A stretch of 64,000 nt of DNA from an uncultured Dechloromonas sp. (lineage in GTDB: Bacteria > Pseudomonadota > Gammaproteobacteria > Burkholderiales > Rhodocyclaceae): the NCBI RefSeq assembly GCF_945957265.1, contig NZ_CAMFKO010000009.1:45868-109867 (forward strand), read 5' to 3'. A program made the translations under genes and the position numbers. Positions 18,064 through 26,014 of this stretch are shown here, in pieces; position 1 is the first letter of the stretch; each line of letters starts with the position of its first letter. The notes under the pieces are model-generated. The model had not been told where the DNA came from, did no database searches, and was given only the letters and a program-made list of their open reading frames with translations.

Positions 18064-18141
18064 AAGGTGTCTCCTCCTTTTTTCATGGTTGCCGACCAAT
18101 GCCGGTAACGTGGAACGGAGGTTAAAACCTGGGAAAAAAAT

Positions 18142-18166
18142 ATGAATCGCTGTAAAGTTAATTCAT
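18142..18166. promoter_or_regulatory. Candidate LysR operator in the ttd divergent promoter
   Basis: Interrupted palindrome ATGAAT-N13-ATTCAT midway between the transporter gene and the divergent LysR gene. It has the shape and position of a LysR-type activator site. The surrounding sequence is AT-rich compared with the genes. Binding is inferred only from symmetry and location. Confidence 0.5.
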
Positions 18167-18185
18167 CATTGCAAAAAACTGACTA

Positions 18186-19109
18186 ATGAACGCCGATTCC
18201 GAACTCGCCTTCTTCTGCCTGCTGGTCAAGCAGGGGAGCCTCGCCGCCACGGCGCGCGAGCTGAACCTGACGCCGCCGGCTGTCTCGCGCCGCCTGGCGC
18301 AACTGGAGGAGCGGCTCGGCGTCAGGCTCCTTAACCGGACGACGCGGCGCATCAGCCTGACCAGCGAAGGCGAGGTCTATTTCGAGAACGCGCAGCGCAT
18401 CCTCGGCGACATCGACGAAATGGAGCGCCTGGTCTCCAGCAGCCGGGCCGCCCCGAAAGGCCTGCTGCGGGTCAATGCGCCGCTCGGTTTCGGGCGCTCC
18501 TATATCGGCCCGGCCATCTCGGCGTTTACCAAAACCTACCCGGATGTCGATGTTCAGCTGCACCTCACCGACCGTCCGGTCAGCCTGCCGGACGAGGCGA
18601 TCGACGTCTCGATCCGCTTCGGCGACCTGCCCGATTCGCGGCTGATCGCCAAGAAGATCGCCGTCAACCGCCGCCTGCTGTGCGCCTCGCCGGCCTATCT
18701 GCGCGCGGCCGGCACCCCGGGCTATCCCCATGACCTGACGCAGCACCAGTGCATCGTGCTGCGCCAGAACGAATCGGCCTATGGCAACTGGCGCCTGAGC
18801 CGGGGCAAGCAGCTGGATACCGTCAAGGTCCATGGCAAGCTCAGCACCAACGATGGCGAGGTGGCGCTGAACTGGGCGCTGGAGGGGCACGGCATCCTGA
18901 TGCGCGCCGAGTGGGATGTCGCCAAGTACCTGCGCAGCGGCCGCCTGGTCCAGGTGCTGGCGGATTACGCGACGCCCGCCGCCGATATCTATGCCGTCTA
19001 TCTCGAGCGTCTGAACCTGTCGGCCAAGGTCGCCTGTTTCGTCGATTTCCTGCGCAGCTACCTGAGCCAGCACGCCGACGGCCCGCGCCAGGATCGCTCC
19101 AACTGGTAG
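18186..19109 (+). CDS. LysR-family transcriptional regulator (divergent to ttd operon)
   Basis: A 307-residue regulator. The N-terminal winged helix (LVKQGSLAATARELNLTPPAVSRRLAQLEERLGVRLLNRTTRRISLT) is the standard LysR DNA-binding domain, and a periplasmic-binding-protein-like effector domain follows from about residue 90. It belongs to the DmlR/TtdR-like group (RAAPKGLLRVNAPLGFGR). Its divergent position suggests it activates the tartrate dehydratase and transporter genes in response to tartrate or a related acid. It ends 2 bases before the end of the second LysR gene, which points toward it. Confidence 0.92.
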   Translation: MNADSELAFFCLLVKQGSLAATARELNLTPPAVSRRLAQLEERLGVRLLNRTTRRISLTSEGEVYFENAQRILGDIDEMERLVSSSRAAPKGLLRVNAPLGFGRSYIGPAISAFTKTYPDVDVQLHLTDRPVSLPDEAIDVSIRFGDLPDSRLIAKKIAVNRRLLCASPAYLRAAGTPGYPHDLTQHQCIVLRQNESAYGNWRLSRGKQLDTVKVHGKLSTNDGEVALNWALEGHGILMRAEWDVAKYLRSGRLVQVLADYATPAADIYAVYLERLNLSAKVACFVDFLRSYLSQHADGPRQDRSNW

Positions 19110-19111
19110 CG

Positions 19112-20026
19112 CTAGCTACCTTCGTTCATTCCGGTCTGGGCGAACCACTGTTCCAGAAATTCGACGCACACCTTGACCTTGGCGGAGACCGATAGCCGCG
19201 AGGGATAGACGGCCCACACGTCGGCCTGCTGGAAATACTGCGGCAAGACCGGAACCAGCACGCCGGATTCGATTTCCCGGCTGACGTCCCAGGTCGAGCG
19301 GAGGATGATGCCGTGTCCGTCGATGGCCCATTGGCGGACGATTTCACCGTTGTTGGCCGACAGCGGCCCGCTGACCTTGATGGCGACCAGGCCTTCCGGC
19401 CCCGCCAGCTCCCAGTGTCCGAAGTCCTGGTCGCGTTCGCGGATGGGAATGCAGCGATGGCCTTGCAGGTCGGCCAGCGACAGCGGTGTTCCGCAGCGTT
19501 CCAGGTAGGCCGGCGACGCGCAGAGCACGCGCCGGTTGCGGGCGATCTGCCGCTTGATGACGTTGCCTTCGCGCACCGCGCCGATCCGGATGTCGAGCTG
19601 GAAGCCTTCGTCCACCAGGTCGACCGGGCGGTCGAACAGTTCGACCTGGATTTCCAGTTGCGGAAAGCGGCGGGCCAGTTCCGACAGGGCGGGAGCCAGG
19701 CGGTTGCGGCCAAAGCCCGTGCTGCTGCATATCCGCAGCAAGCCGCTCGGGGCCGCCTTTTCGCGCGAGATGGCCTCGCCCATCAGGTCGACATCCTCGA
19801 GGATGCGCAGCGCCCAAATGTGGACGATCTCGCCTTGCGCGGTCAGTTGCACGCTGCGCGTGGTCCGATGGAACAGCTGTTCCATGATGGCCGCTTCGAG
19901 CAAGGCGATCCGCTTGCTGACGACGGCTTTGGACAGGCCGAGTTCGCGGGCGGTGGCGGCAAAGCTGCGATTGCGCGCGACGACGCAGAACAGGCGAAGG
20001 TCTTCAAGCTGGGGTTTGATGTTCAC
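19112..20026 (-). CDS. LysR-family transcriptional regulator (divergent to tartrate dehydrogenase)
   Basis: A 304-residue LysR protein with helix-turn-helix ARELGLSKAVVSKRIALLEAAIMEQLFHRTTRSVQLT and a DmlR-like effector domain (AAPSGLLRICSSTGFGRNRLAPALSEL). It is convergent with the other LysR gene and divergent from the tartrate dehydrogenase gene. The likely role is control of that gene and the AEC transporter. The two LysR proteins are related but clearly not recent copies of each other. Confidence 0.92.
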   Translation of the reverse strand: MNIKPQLEDLRLFCVVARNRSFAATARELGLSKAVVSKRIALLEAAIMEQLFHRTTRSVQLTAQGEIVHIWALRILEDVDLMGEAISREKAAPSGLLRICSSTGFGRNRLAPALSELARRFPQLEIQVELFDRPVDLVDEGFQLDIRIGAVREGNVIKRQIARNRRVLCASPAYLERCGTPLSLADLQGHRCIPIRERDQDFGHWELAGPEGLVAIKVSGPLSANNGEIVRQWAIDGHGIILRSTWDVSREIESGVLVPVLPQYFQQADVWAVYPSRLSVSAKVKVCVEFLEQWFAQTGMNEGS

Positions 20027-20127
20027 GAATCGTATCCACCGGATTCACATTTTGATGGATTGTAAATAATTTCGTCGCCTATAAGCTAAGCCGATCTGAA
20101 AACCCTTCATTTGCGCAGGAGATCGAC

Positions 20128-21228
20128 ATGGGACACAAAATTGCAGTCATCGCGGGCGACGGCATCGGCCAGGAAGTCATGCCCGAAGGGCTGCGCGTGC
20201 TCGAGGCGGCGATGCGCAAGTTCGGCCTCGATCTCGAATTCACCGCCTTCGACTGGGCGCACTGCGACTATTACCTCGAACACGGCCAGATGATGCCGGA
20301 CGACTGGTTTGCCCAGCTCAAGGACTTCGACGCCATCTACTTCGGCGCCGTCGGCTGGCCGGCGACCGTGCCGGACCACATCTCGCTGTGGGGCTCGCTG
20401 CTCAAGTTCCGCCGCGAATTCGACCAGTACGCCAACGTTCGCCCGGTGCGCCTGATGCCGGGCATTCCCTGTCCGCTGGCCGGCAAGCAGGTCGGCGACA
20501 TCGACTTCTACGTCATCCGCGAGAATACCGAGGGCGAGTATTCCTCGATCGGCGGCCGCATCTTCGAAGGCAGCGAGCGCGAAACGGTGATCCAGGAGTC
20601 GATCTTCACGCGCAAAGGCACCGACCGCATCCTGAAATTCGCCTTCGACCTGGCGCAGACAAGGCCGAAGAAGCATGTCACCTCGGCCACCAAGTCGAAC
20701 GGCATCGCCATCAGCATGCCCTACTGGGACGAGCGCCTGGAGGCCATGGCCGGCAATTACCCCGAGGTGCGCTGGGACAAGTACCACATCGACATCCTGA
20801 CCGCCCGCTTCGTGCTCAGCCCGGAGCGCTTCGACGTCGTCGTCGCCTCCAACCTGTTCGGCGACATCCTGTCCGACCTTGGCCCGGCGTGCACCGGCAC
20901 CATCGGCATCGCGCCGTCGGCCAACCTGAATCCGGATCGCACCTTTCCCTCGCTGTTCGAGCCGGTGCACGGCTCGGCTCCCGACATCGCCGGCCGGGGC
21001 ATCGCCAATCCCATCGCCATGATCTGGTCGGGCGCCATGATGCTGGATTTCCTGGGGCAGGGCGACGCCCGCTACAAGGCTGCCCACGATGCCATCATGC
21101 AGGCCGTCGAGCACGTGCTGGTCGCCGGGCCGCGCACGCCGGACATGGGCGGCACGGCCGGCACGGTGGAACTCGGCAGCGCGATTGCCGAGGCCCTGGC
21201 GCAAGCGGGAGCCCGACCCGACCGATGA
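20128..21228 (+). CDS. ttuC: Tartrate dehydrogenase/decarboxylase or D-malate dehydrogenase
   Basis: A 366-residue NAD- and divalent-metal-dependent beta-hydroxyacid oxidative decarboxylase of the isopropylmalate/isocitrate dehydrogenase superfamily. It has the N-terminal IAGDGIGQEVMPEG, the early GAVGWPATVPDHISLWGSLL and the metal/substrate signature ASNLFGDILSDLGPACTGTIGIAPSANLNP. The WGSLLKFRREFDQYANVRPVR segment is typical of tartrate dehydrogenases and DmlA. GCAGGAGATCGAC gives a good ribosome site. The AEC transporter start overlaps its stop by 4 bases. Substrate preference between tartrate and D-malate cannot be decided from sequence alone. Confidence 0.9.
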   Translation: MGHKIAVIAGDGIGQEVMPEGLRVLEAAMRKFGLDLEFTAFDWAHCDYYLEHGQMMPDDWFAQLKDFDAIYFGAVGWPATVPDHISLWGSLLKFRREFDQYANVRPVRLMPGIPCPLAGKQVGDIDFYVIRENTEGEYSSIGGRIFEGSERETVIQESIFTRKGTDRILKFAFDLAQTRPKKHVTSATKSNGIAISMPYWDERLEAMAGNYPEVRWDKYHIDILTARFVLSPERFDVVVASNLFGDILSDLGPACTGTIGIAPSANLNPDRTFPSLFEPVHGSAPDIAGRGIANPIAMIWSGAMMLDFLGQGDARYKAAHDAIMQAVEHVLVAGPRTPDMGGTAGTVELGSAIAEALAQAGARPDR

Positions 21229-22166
21229 ATGCCTTCCTCCATCAGCTCGCGCTCGGCGTGCCCCTGTTCGCGCTGATCCTGCTCGGCTATCTGCTGATGC
21301 GGGTCGGCGGCTGGCCGAAGGCGATGTCGCATCACCTGACCACCTTCGTGTTCAGCGTCGGCTTGCCGGCCATGCTGTTCCGGATGATGAGCGACCTGTC
21401 GAAACTGCCGCCGGTGGACGGCCGGCTGCTCATCGCCTTCTTCGGCGCCTGCCTGATCGTTTTCGTGGTCGGCCGGCTGGTCGCCTGGAAGCTGTTCGGC
21501 CTCGACGGCATCGGGCAATCGGTGTTCGGCGTCGGCTGCATCTTCTCCAACAACATCATGCTCGGCCTGCCGCTGGCCAAGGCCTCGCTGGGCGACCAGG
21601 CCATCCCGTCCGTCGCGCTGGTGCTGGTCTTCAACGCGCTCGTCCTGTGGAGCCTGGTCAGCCTGTCGGTCGAATGGCACCGGCACGGCAGCCTGTCGTT
21701 CAAGGGCATTCGGGATACGCTGAAAGGCGTGCTGCGCAATCCGATCATCCTCTCCATCCTGGCCGGCAGCGCCTTCGGCCTGACCGGTGCCAGCCTGCCG
21801 GAAATCGTCGATAGCCCGCTCAGGATGGTCGGCCAGACCGGCATGCCGCTGGCGCTGGTGGCGCTCGGCATGAGCCTGGCCGACTACGATCTCAAGGACG
21901 AATGGCGGCTCAGCCTGGGCATCGCCGGCCTCAAGCTCCTGCTCCTGCCGCTCCTCGTGTTCGGCCTGGCCCGGCTGATCGGCCTGCCTGAGCAGGAAAC
22001 CCGGGTCATCGTCCTGCTCGGTTCCATCGGTTTGGGCGCCAATGTCTTCCTGATGGCCCGCCAGTTCAAGGCCGTGGAGGGGGGCATGGCCGGCGCGCTG
22101 ATCATCTCCACCATGTGCTCGGCCGTCACCACGCCGCTTTTCATGGCGCTGCTCAGTCACTTCTGA
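21225..22166 (+). CDS. AEC-family permease (auxin efflux carrier / malonate-dicarboxylate type)
   Basis: A 313-residue membrane protein with about ten hydrophobic segments in two inverted five-helix halves (FALILLGYLLMRVGGWPKAM at the start; ALVALGMSLADYDL in the middle). Bacterial AEC proteins move dicarboxylates such as malate, malonate or lactate. ATG at 21225 overlaps the stop of the dehydrogenase gene, so the two are translationally coupled. The context suggests transport of tartrate, malate or their products. The far longer ORF in the track starts inside ttuC in another frame and is not real upstream of 21225. Confidence 0.88.
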   Translation: MNAFLHQLALGVPLFALILLGYLLMRVGGWPKAMSHHLTTFVFSVGLPAMLFRMMSDLSKLPPVDGRLLIAFFGACLIVFVVGRLVAWKLFGLDGIGQSVFGVGCIFSNNIMLGLPLAKASLGDQAIPSVALVLVFNALVLWSLVSLSVEWHRHGSLSFKGIRDTLKGVLRNPIILSILAGSAFGLTGASLPEIVDSPLRMVGQTGMPLALVALGMSLADYDLKDEWRLSLGIAGLKLLLLPLLVFGLARLIGLPEQETRVIVLLGSIGLGANVFLMARQFKAVEGGMAGALIISTMCSAVTTPLFMALLSHF

Positions 22167-22225
22167 AATCGGGCCGGGGTGCGATACGCATCCCGGTTTG
22201 CGCAAGGGGCGGTGCGTTGCGCCGC

Positions 22226-22260
22226 AAAAAAAATGCCCGCGTTGTGCGGGCATTTTTCTT
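22226..22260. terminator. Bidirectional intrinsic terminator
   Basis: Stem ATGCCCGC / GCGGGCAT with a 5-base loop, flanked by an A-run on the left and a T-run on the right. It lies between the converging AEC permease and bamD genes and can end transcription on both strands. Confidence 0.9.
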
Positions 22261-22276
22261 GATCAGCGTCGTTCGC

Positions 22277-23098
22277 TTACCAGAGCTTCCACCAGGCGGT
22301 CTTGCGCTCCAGACCGTCCTTGTAGAAACGGCTGTCCGGGAAGTTCTTCTTCAGCACGCGGTTGGCGTCGTCGCGCAAATCCGTCATGCCCAGCTTGTCG
22401 TAGGCGGTGACCATGACGTACATGGCTTCTTCTATCGCCGGGGCCTGCGGGTAGGTCTTGATCGCGTACTGGGCGCGGTTGGCCGCCGCGATGTAGGCGC
22501 CCCGCTTGACGTAGTAGCGCGCGACGTGGACTTCGAGCGAGGCCATGGCATTGACCAGGTAGTTCATGCGCAAGGTCGCATCCGGCGCGTATTTGCTGTT
22601 CGGGAAGCGGTTGACCAGTTCCTTGAAGGCTTCGAACGATTCGCGGGCGGCCTTCGGGTCGCGCTCGGTCGGGTCCTGCGAACTGACGTAGGCGGTCAGG
22701 CCGAGGTCTTCGTTGAAGTTGATCAGGCCCTTCAGGTAATAGACGTAGTCGACCGTCGGGTGGCTGGGGTGCAGCTTGATGAAGCGGTCGCAGGCGGCGA
22801 GGGCGGAACCGGGCTCGTTCGCCTTCCAGTACACGTAGCCCAGTTCGAGCTGGGCCTGCTGGGCGTAGCGGCCGTACGGGAAACGGGCTTCGAGCTTTTC
22901 CAGGTACTTGGCCGATTTGTCCCAGGCGCCTTCGCCCTGGGCATCCTTGGCTTCGGAGTAAAGCTTGCCGGCGGACCAGCCGCTGGTCTCGTCGTATTTT
23001 TCCGAAGAACCGCATCCTGCGATGAGGGCTGCCACAAATAGTGCCAGCAATGTGCGGATGAGGGCGGGGAAAGACGGGAATGCGGGTAAACTTCGCAT
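22277..23098 (-). CDS. bamD: Outer-membrane assembly lipoprotein BamD
   Basis: Essential lipoprotein of the BAM complex that folds beta-barrel outer-membrane proteins. A 273-residue precursor with signal LLALFVAALIAGCGSS (lipobox AGC). Tetratricopeptide-like repeats follow: YSEAKDAQGEGAWDKSAKYLEKLEARFPYGRYAQQAQLELGY, and later FKELVNRFPNSKYAPDA and RAQYAIKTYPQAPAIEEAM. The C-terminal FYKDGLERKTAWWKLW is typical. It is divergent from rluD with starts only 2 bases apart, a common bamD-rluD arrangement. Confidence 0.96.
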   Translation of the reverse strand: MRSLPAFPSFPALIRTLLALFVAALIAGCGSSEKYDETSGWSAGKLYSEAKDAQGEGAWDKSAKYLEKLEARFPYGRYAQQAQLELGYVYWKANEPGSALAACDRFIKLHPSHPTVDYVYYLKGLINFNEDLGLTAYVSSQDPTERDPKAARESFEAFKELVNRFPNSKYAPDATLRMNYLVNAMASLEVHVARYYVKRGAYIAAANRAQYAIKTYPQAPAIEEAMYVMVTAYDKLGMTDLRDDANRVLKKNFPDSRFYKDGLERKTAWWKLW

Positions 23099-23100
23099 CT

Positions 23101-24057
23101 ATGAATGATCCTATTGAAGATTCCGGCGATTATAGCCGAACTGAACCGCTCCGCCTGACCGTCCCCGAAGCATCTACCGGTCGTCGCCTCGACCAGGTGC
23201 TGGCCGACCTGTTGCCGCAGCATTCGCGCAATCGCCTCCAGGGCTGGGTCAAGGATGGCTGCGTGCTGGTCGATGACAAGTTGGAAACCGAGCCCAAGCG
23301 GAAACTGCTGGGCGGCCAGGTGCTGCTCGTGGAGGAGCCGGAAGAGGCGCGCAACCAGGTCGATCAACCCGAAGACATTCCGCTCGACGTCGTTTACGAG
23401 GACGAGACGCTGCTGGTGATCAACAAGCCGGCCGGCCTGGTCGTCCATCCCGGCAGCGGCAACTGGAGCGGAACGCTGATGAATGCCCTGCTGCACCACG
23501 TGCCGGGCATCGACCAGATTCCCCGCGCCGGTATCGTCCATCGCCTGGACAAGGACACCAGCGGCCTGATGGTGGTCGCCAAGACCCTGGAGGCGCAGAC
23601 CGATCTGGTGCGCCAGTTGCAGGCACGGACCGTCAAGCGCATTTACCTGGCCTTCGCGGCGGGCGTGATCAAGAAGGATGGCGGCGTCGATTCGCCCATC
23701 GGCCGGCACCCCACGCAGCGCATCAAGATGGCGGTGGTTCCCGAGAACCGGGGCGGCAAGCCGGCCTTGACCTGGTATCGCGTGCTCGATTCCTTCCCCT
23801 ATTGCACCTTCGTCGAGTGTTCGCTGGAAACCGGGCGAACCCACCAGATTCGCGTCCACCTCGCGTCGATCAACCATCCCCTGGTCGGCGACCCGGTCTA
23901 CGGCAAGAACAACCCCAAGCTGCCGGAGTTCCCGCGGCAGGCGCTGCATGCTACGCGCCTCGGCCTCGTTCATCCGCTGACCGGCCTCAAGATGCAGTGG
24001 GAGGTGCCGATGCCCGAGGACATGAGGAACCTGCTCGATACCCTGCGCTATGGCTGA
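23101..24057 (+). CDS. rluD: 23S rRNA pseudouridine(1911/1915/1917) synthase
   Basis: Makes pseudouridines in helix 69 of 23S rRNA. A 318-residue protein with an N-terminal S4 RNA-binding domain (RRLDQVLADLLPQHSRNRLQGWVKDGCVLV) and the catalytic RluA-type domain; the nucleophilic Asp is in the HRLDKDTSGLMVVAK motif. ETGRTHQIRVHLASINHPLVGDPVYG is also intact. The start ATG at 23101 (MNDPIED) is used, since the upstream extension would enter bamD. It overlaps the following pgeF gene by 8 bases, as is common. Confidence 0.95.
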   Translation: MNDPIEDSGDYSRTEPLRLTVPEASTGRRLDQVLADLLPQHSRNRLQGWVKDGCVLVDDKLETEPKRKLLGGQVLLVEEPEEARNQVDQPEDIPLDVVYEDETLLVINKPAGLVVHPGSGNWSGTLMNALLHHVPGIDQIPRAGIVHRLDKDTSGLMVVAKTLEAQTDLVRQLQARTVKRIYLAFAAGVIKKDGGVDSPIGRHPTQRIKMAVVPENRGGKPALTWYRVLDSFPYCTFVECSLETGRTHQIRVHLASINHPLVGDPVYGKNNPKLPEFPRQALHATRLGLVHPLTGLKMQWEVPMPEDMRNLLDTLRYG

Positions 24058-24790
24058 GTTGCTGGTTCCCGACTGGCCGGCCCCGGCTGCGGTGCGCGCC
24101 TTGCAAACGACGCGCCTCGGCGGCTGCAGTGCCGCGCCATGGGATAGCCTGAATCTCGGCGATCATGTCGGCGACGATCCGGCCAGCGTCCTGGCAAACC
24201 GCGCCCGCTTGCGCAGCGGCTTGCCGGGCGAGCCGGCCTGGTTGAAACAGGTGCATGGCACGCGGGTGGTCGATGCGGCCTTGCGCAGTTCCGACGCCGT
24301 CGAGGCGGATGCGGCGTATGCCCGCCAGGCCGGGGCTGTCTGCGTTGTCATGACGGCCGACTGCCTGCCGGTGCTGTTCTGCAACCGTGCCGGAACGGTC
24401 GTGGCGGCGGCCCATGCCGGCTGGCGCGGTCTGCAGGCCGGCGTGCTGGAGGAGACCATCGCCGCCATGGCCGAAGCGCCGGGCAATTTGCTGGCCTGGC
24501 TGGGGCCGGCTATCGGGCCGGCTCGCTTCGAGGTCGGCGACGAGGTGCGGGCGGCGTTCGTCGCCGGCGACCCGGAGGCCGCGCAGGCATTCGTGCCTGC
24601 GTCGCCGGGCAAGTGGCTGGCCGACATCTACCGGCTGGCGGAGCGCCGCCTGCGCGCAGCCGGCCTGGCGTCGATTCACGGTGGGGGGCTATGCACGGTC
24701 AGCGACGGCGAGCGATATTTCTCCTACCGCCGCGACGGCGTGACCGGTCGCATGGCGACGCTGATCTGGCTGGCCGCCGACGGCGTATAA
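24050..24790 (+). CDS. pgeF: Peptidoglycan editing factor / purine nucleoside phosphorylase-like (YfiH, LACC1 family)
   Basis: A 246-residue protein of the YfiH/DUF152 family. Conserved metal ligands are visible in LKQVHGTRVVDA (His), MTADCLPVLFCN (Cys), AAHAGWRGLQAGVLEETIAAM (His) and the late GGLCTVSDGERYFSYRRDGVTGRMA. Members were long annotated as laccases; the family has been shown to have purine nucleoside phosphorylase/adenosine deaminase activity, and YfiH has a role in correcting peptidoglycan precursors. It overlaps rluD, the typical position for this gene. Confidence 0.92.
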   Translation: MAELLVPDWPAPAAVRALQTTRLGGCSAAPWDSLNLGDHVGDDPASVLANRARLRSGLPGEPAWLKQVHGTRVVDAALRSSDAVEADAAYARQAGAVCVVMTADCLPVLFCNRAGTVVAAAHAGWRGLQAGVLEETIAAMAEAPGNLLAWLGPAIGPARFEVGDEVRAAFVAGDPEAAQAFVPASPGKWLADIYRLAERRLRAAGLASIHGGGLCTVSDGERYFSYRRDGVTGRMATLIWLAADGV

Positions 24791-24818
24791 TCCGGCGCTT
24801 TTCATCAGGCCGACATTC

Positions 24819-25586
24819 GTGAGCACATTATCCTGGATCATTGCCGTATCGCTGGCCGGCGGCGCGCTGAGCGTTGCTGCCGCGGCGGCACTGAGCCTCT
24901 CGGTCGGGGTGCATCGGGTCAATATCCTGATCTCGTACGCCATCGGCGCCCTGCTTGGCGCGGCATTCCTGGAGATCCTGCCGCATGCGCTTGAGCATGG
25001 CGATCCGCACAAGATGGCGGCCACCGTGCTGTTCGGGATCATGGTGTTTTTCGTCCTTGAAAAACTGGTCCTCTGGAGGCATTGCCACCACGATCACTGC
25101 GAGGCCCACGAAGCCCATGCCCCGGCGCACGACCATGGACGCTCGGGCCTGCTGATCCTGGTCGGCGATACCTTCCACAATTTCGTGGACGGCATCCTCA
25201 TCGCCGCGGCCTTCCTCGAAAACACCGAGCTCGGGATCGTCACGGCGCTGGCCATCATCGCCCACGAAATTCCGCAGGAAGTCGGCGATTACCTGATCCT
25301 CCTGCATTCCGGCTACAGCAGGCTCAAGGCGCTGGCCTTCAACCTGTTGTCCAGTCTGGCCACGCTGGCCGGCGCGATGCTGGCCTATTTCGCCCTGTCG
25401 GAACTGACCGAGTGGATTCCGACCCTGCTCGGCCTGGCGGCGGCGAGCATGATCTATGTCGCGGTCGCCGACCTGATACCGGGGCTGCACAAGCGAACGG
25501 AACTGAAGGCGACCCTGCAGCAGGTCCTGCTGATCGGCTCGGGCATTGCGTCCATCGCGCTGGTCAGGGCGCTGGTCGGCGAGTAA
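24819..25586 (+). CDS. ZIP-family metal transporter
   Basis: A 255-residue membrane protein with about eight helices. A histidine-rich cytoplasmic loop (HCHHDHCEAHEAHAPAHDHG, near residue 90) is typical of ZIP transporters. The transport signature HNFVDGILIAAAF in helix 4 and HEIPQEVGDYLILLHSGY in helix 5 supply metal ligands. It should carry zinc or another divalent ion into the cytoplasm. The start is GTG at 24819, 28 bases after pgeF, with only a weak ribosome site. Confidence 0.92.
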   Translation: MSTLSWIIAVSLAGGALSVAAAAALSLSVGVHRVNILISYAIGALLGAAFLEILPHALEHGDPHKMAATVLFGIMVFFVLEKLVLWRHCHHDHCEAHEAHAPAHDHGRSGLLILVGDTFHNFVDGILIAAAFLENTELGIVTALAIIAHEIPQEVGDYLILLHSGYSRLKALAFNLLSSLATLAGAMLAYFALSELTEWIPTLLGLAAASMIYVAVADLIPGLHKRTELKATLQQVLLIGSGIASIALVRALVGE

Positions 25587-25617
25587 CTGCCGCCCGGCCC
25601 GGGGCGGCGAGCTCGCC

Positions 25618-25836
25618 CTAGGTGCCCGTGTCCTGGCGGTTCTTCTCCGCCATCATCTCCTTGAAGCGCCGGCGCTCCCGGCGTACCCGTGATCCGGCAA
25701 AGTAGAGCAGGAGGCCGCAGGGCAGGGCGCCATAGAACAGGAACGAGATGATCCCGGATATGACGGTCGGCTCGTTGGCGGCGACCAGGACGGTGACGTA
25801 AAGCCACCCGATGACGATGATCAGTACGAGCGACAT
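25618..25836 (-). CDS. Small two-helix membrane protein
   Basis: A 72-residue protein: two hydrophobic segments (LVLIIVIGWLYVTVLVA; IISFLFYGALPCGLLLYFAG) followed by a strongly basic cytoplasmic tail (RVRRERRRFKEMMAEKNRQ). No known domain. It is convergent with the ZIP gene and divergent from phaC. The layout and hydrophobic pattern look like a conserved betaproteobacterial small protein, but its role is unknown. Confidence 0.65.
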   Translation of the reverse strand: MSLVLIIVIGWLYVTVLVAANEPTVISGIISFLFYGALPCGLLLYFAGSRVRRERRRFKEMMAEKNRQDTGT

Positions 25837-26014
25837 GGCATGGCGTCGCGGCTAGGCGAGTAAATCATTTCAAGAGTCCGGCTGATTGCAACAATGTACG
25901 GCGCGAGGGCGTCCGCGACGCCAGAATTATGCATGCAAATGCATTGACAGCGCCGAAGCGGGTATGGAGAATCCAGAGGCTCAAGCCCCCGAAACTACAG
26001 ATACGAGACTTCCC

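Noticed and set aside
22226-22260. Regulatory operator for bamD
   Set aside because: The symmetric sequence is between convergent genes and has A- and T-runs on both sides, so it is a terminator.
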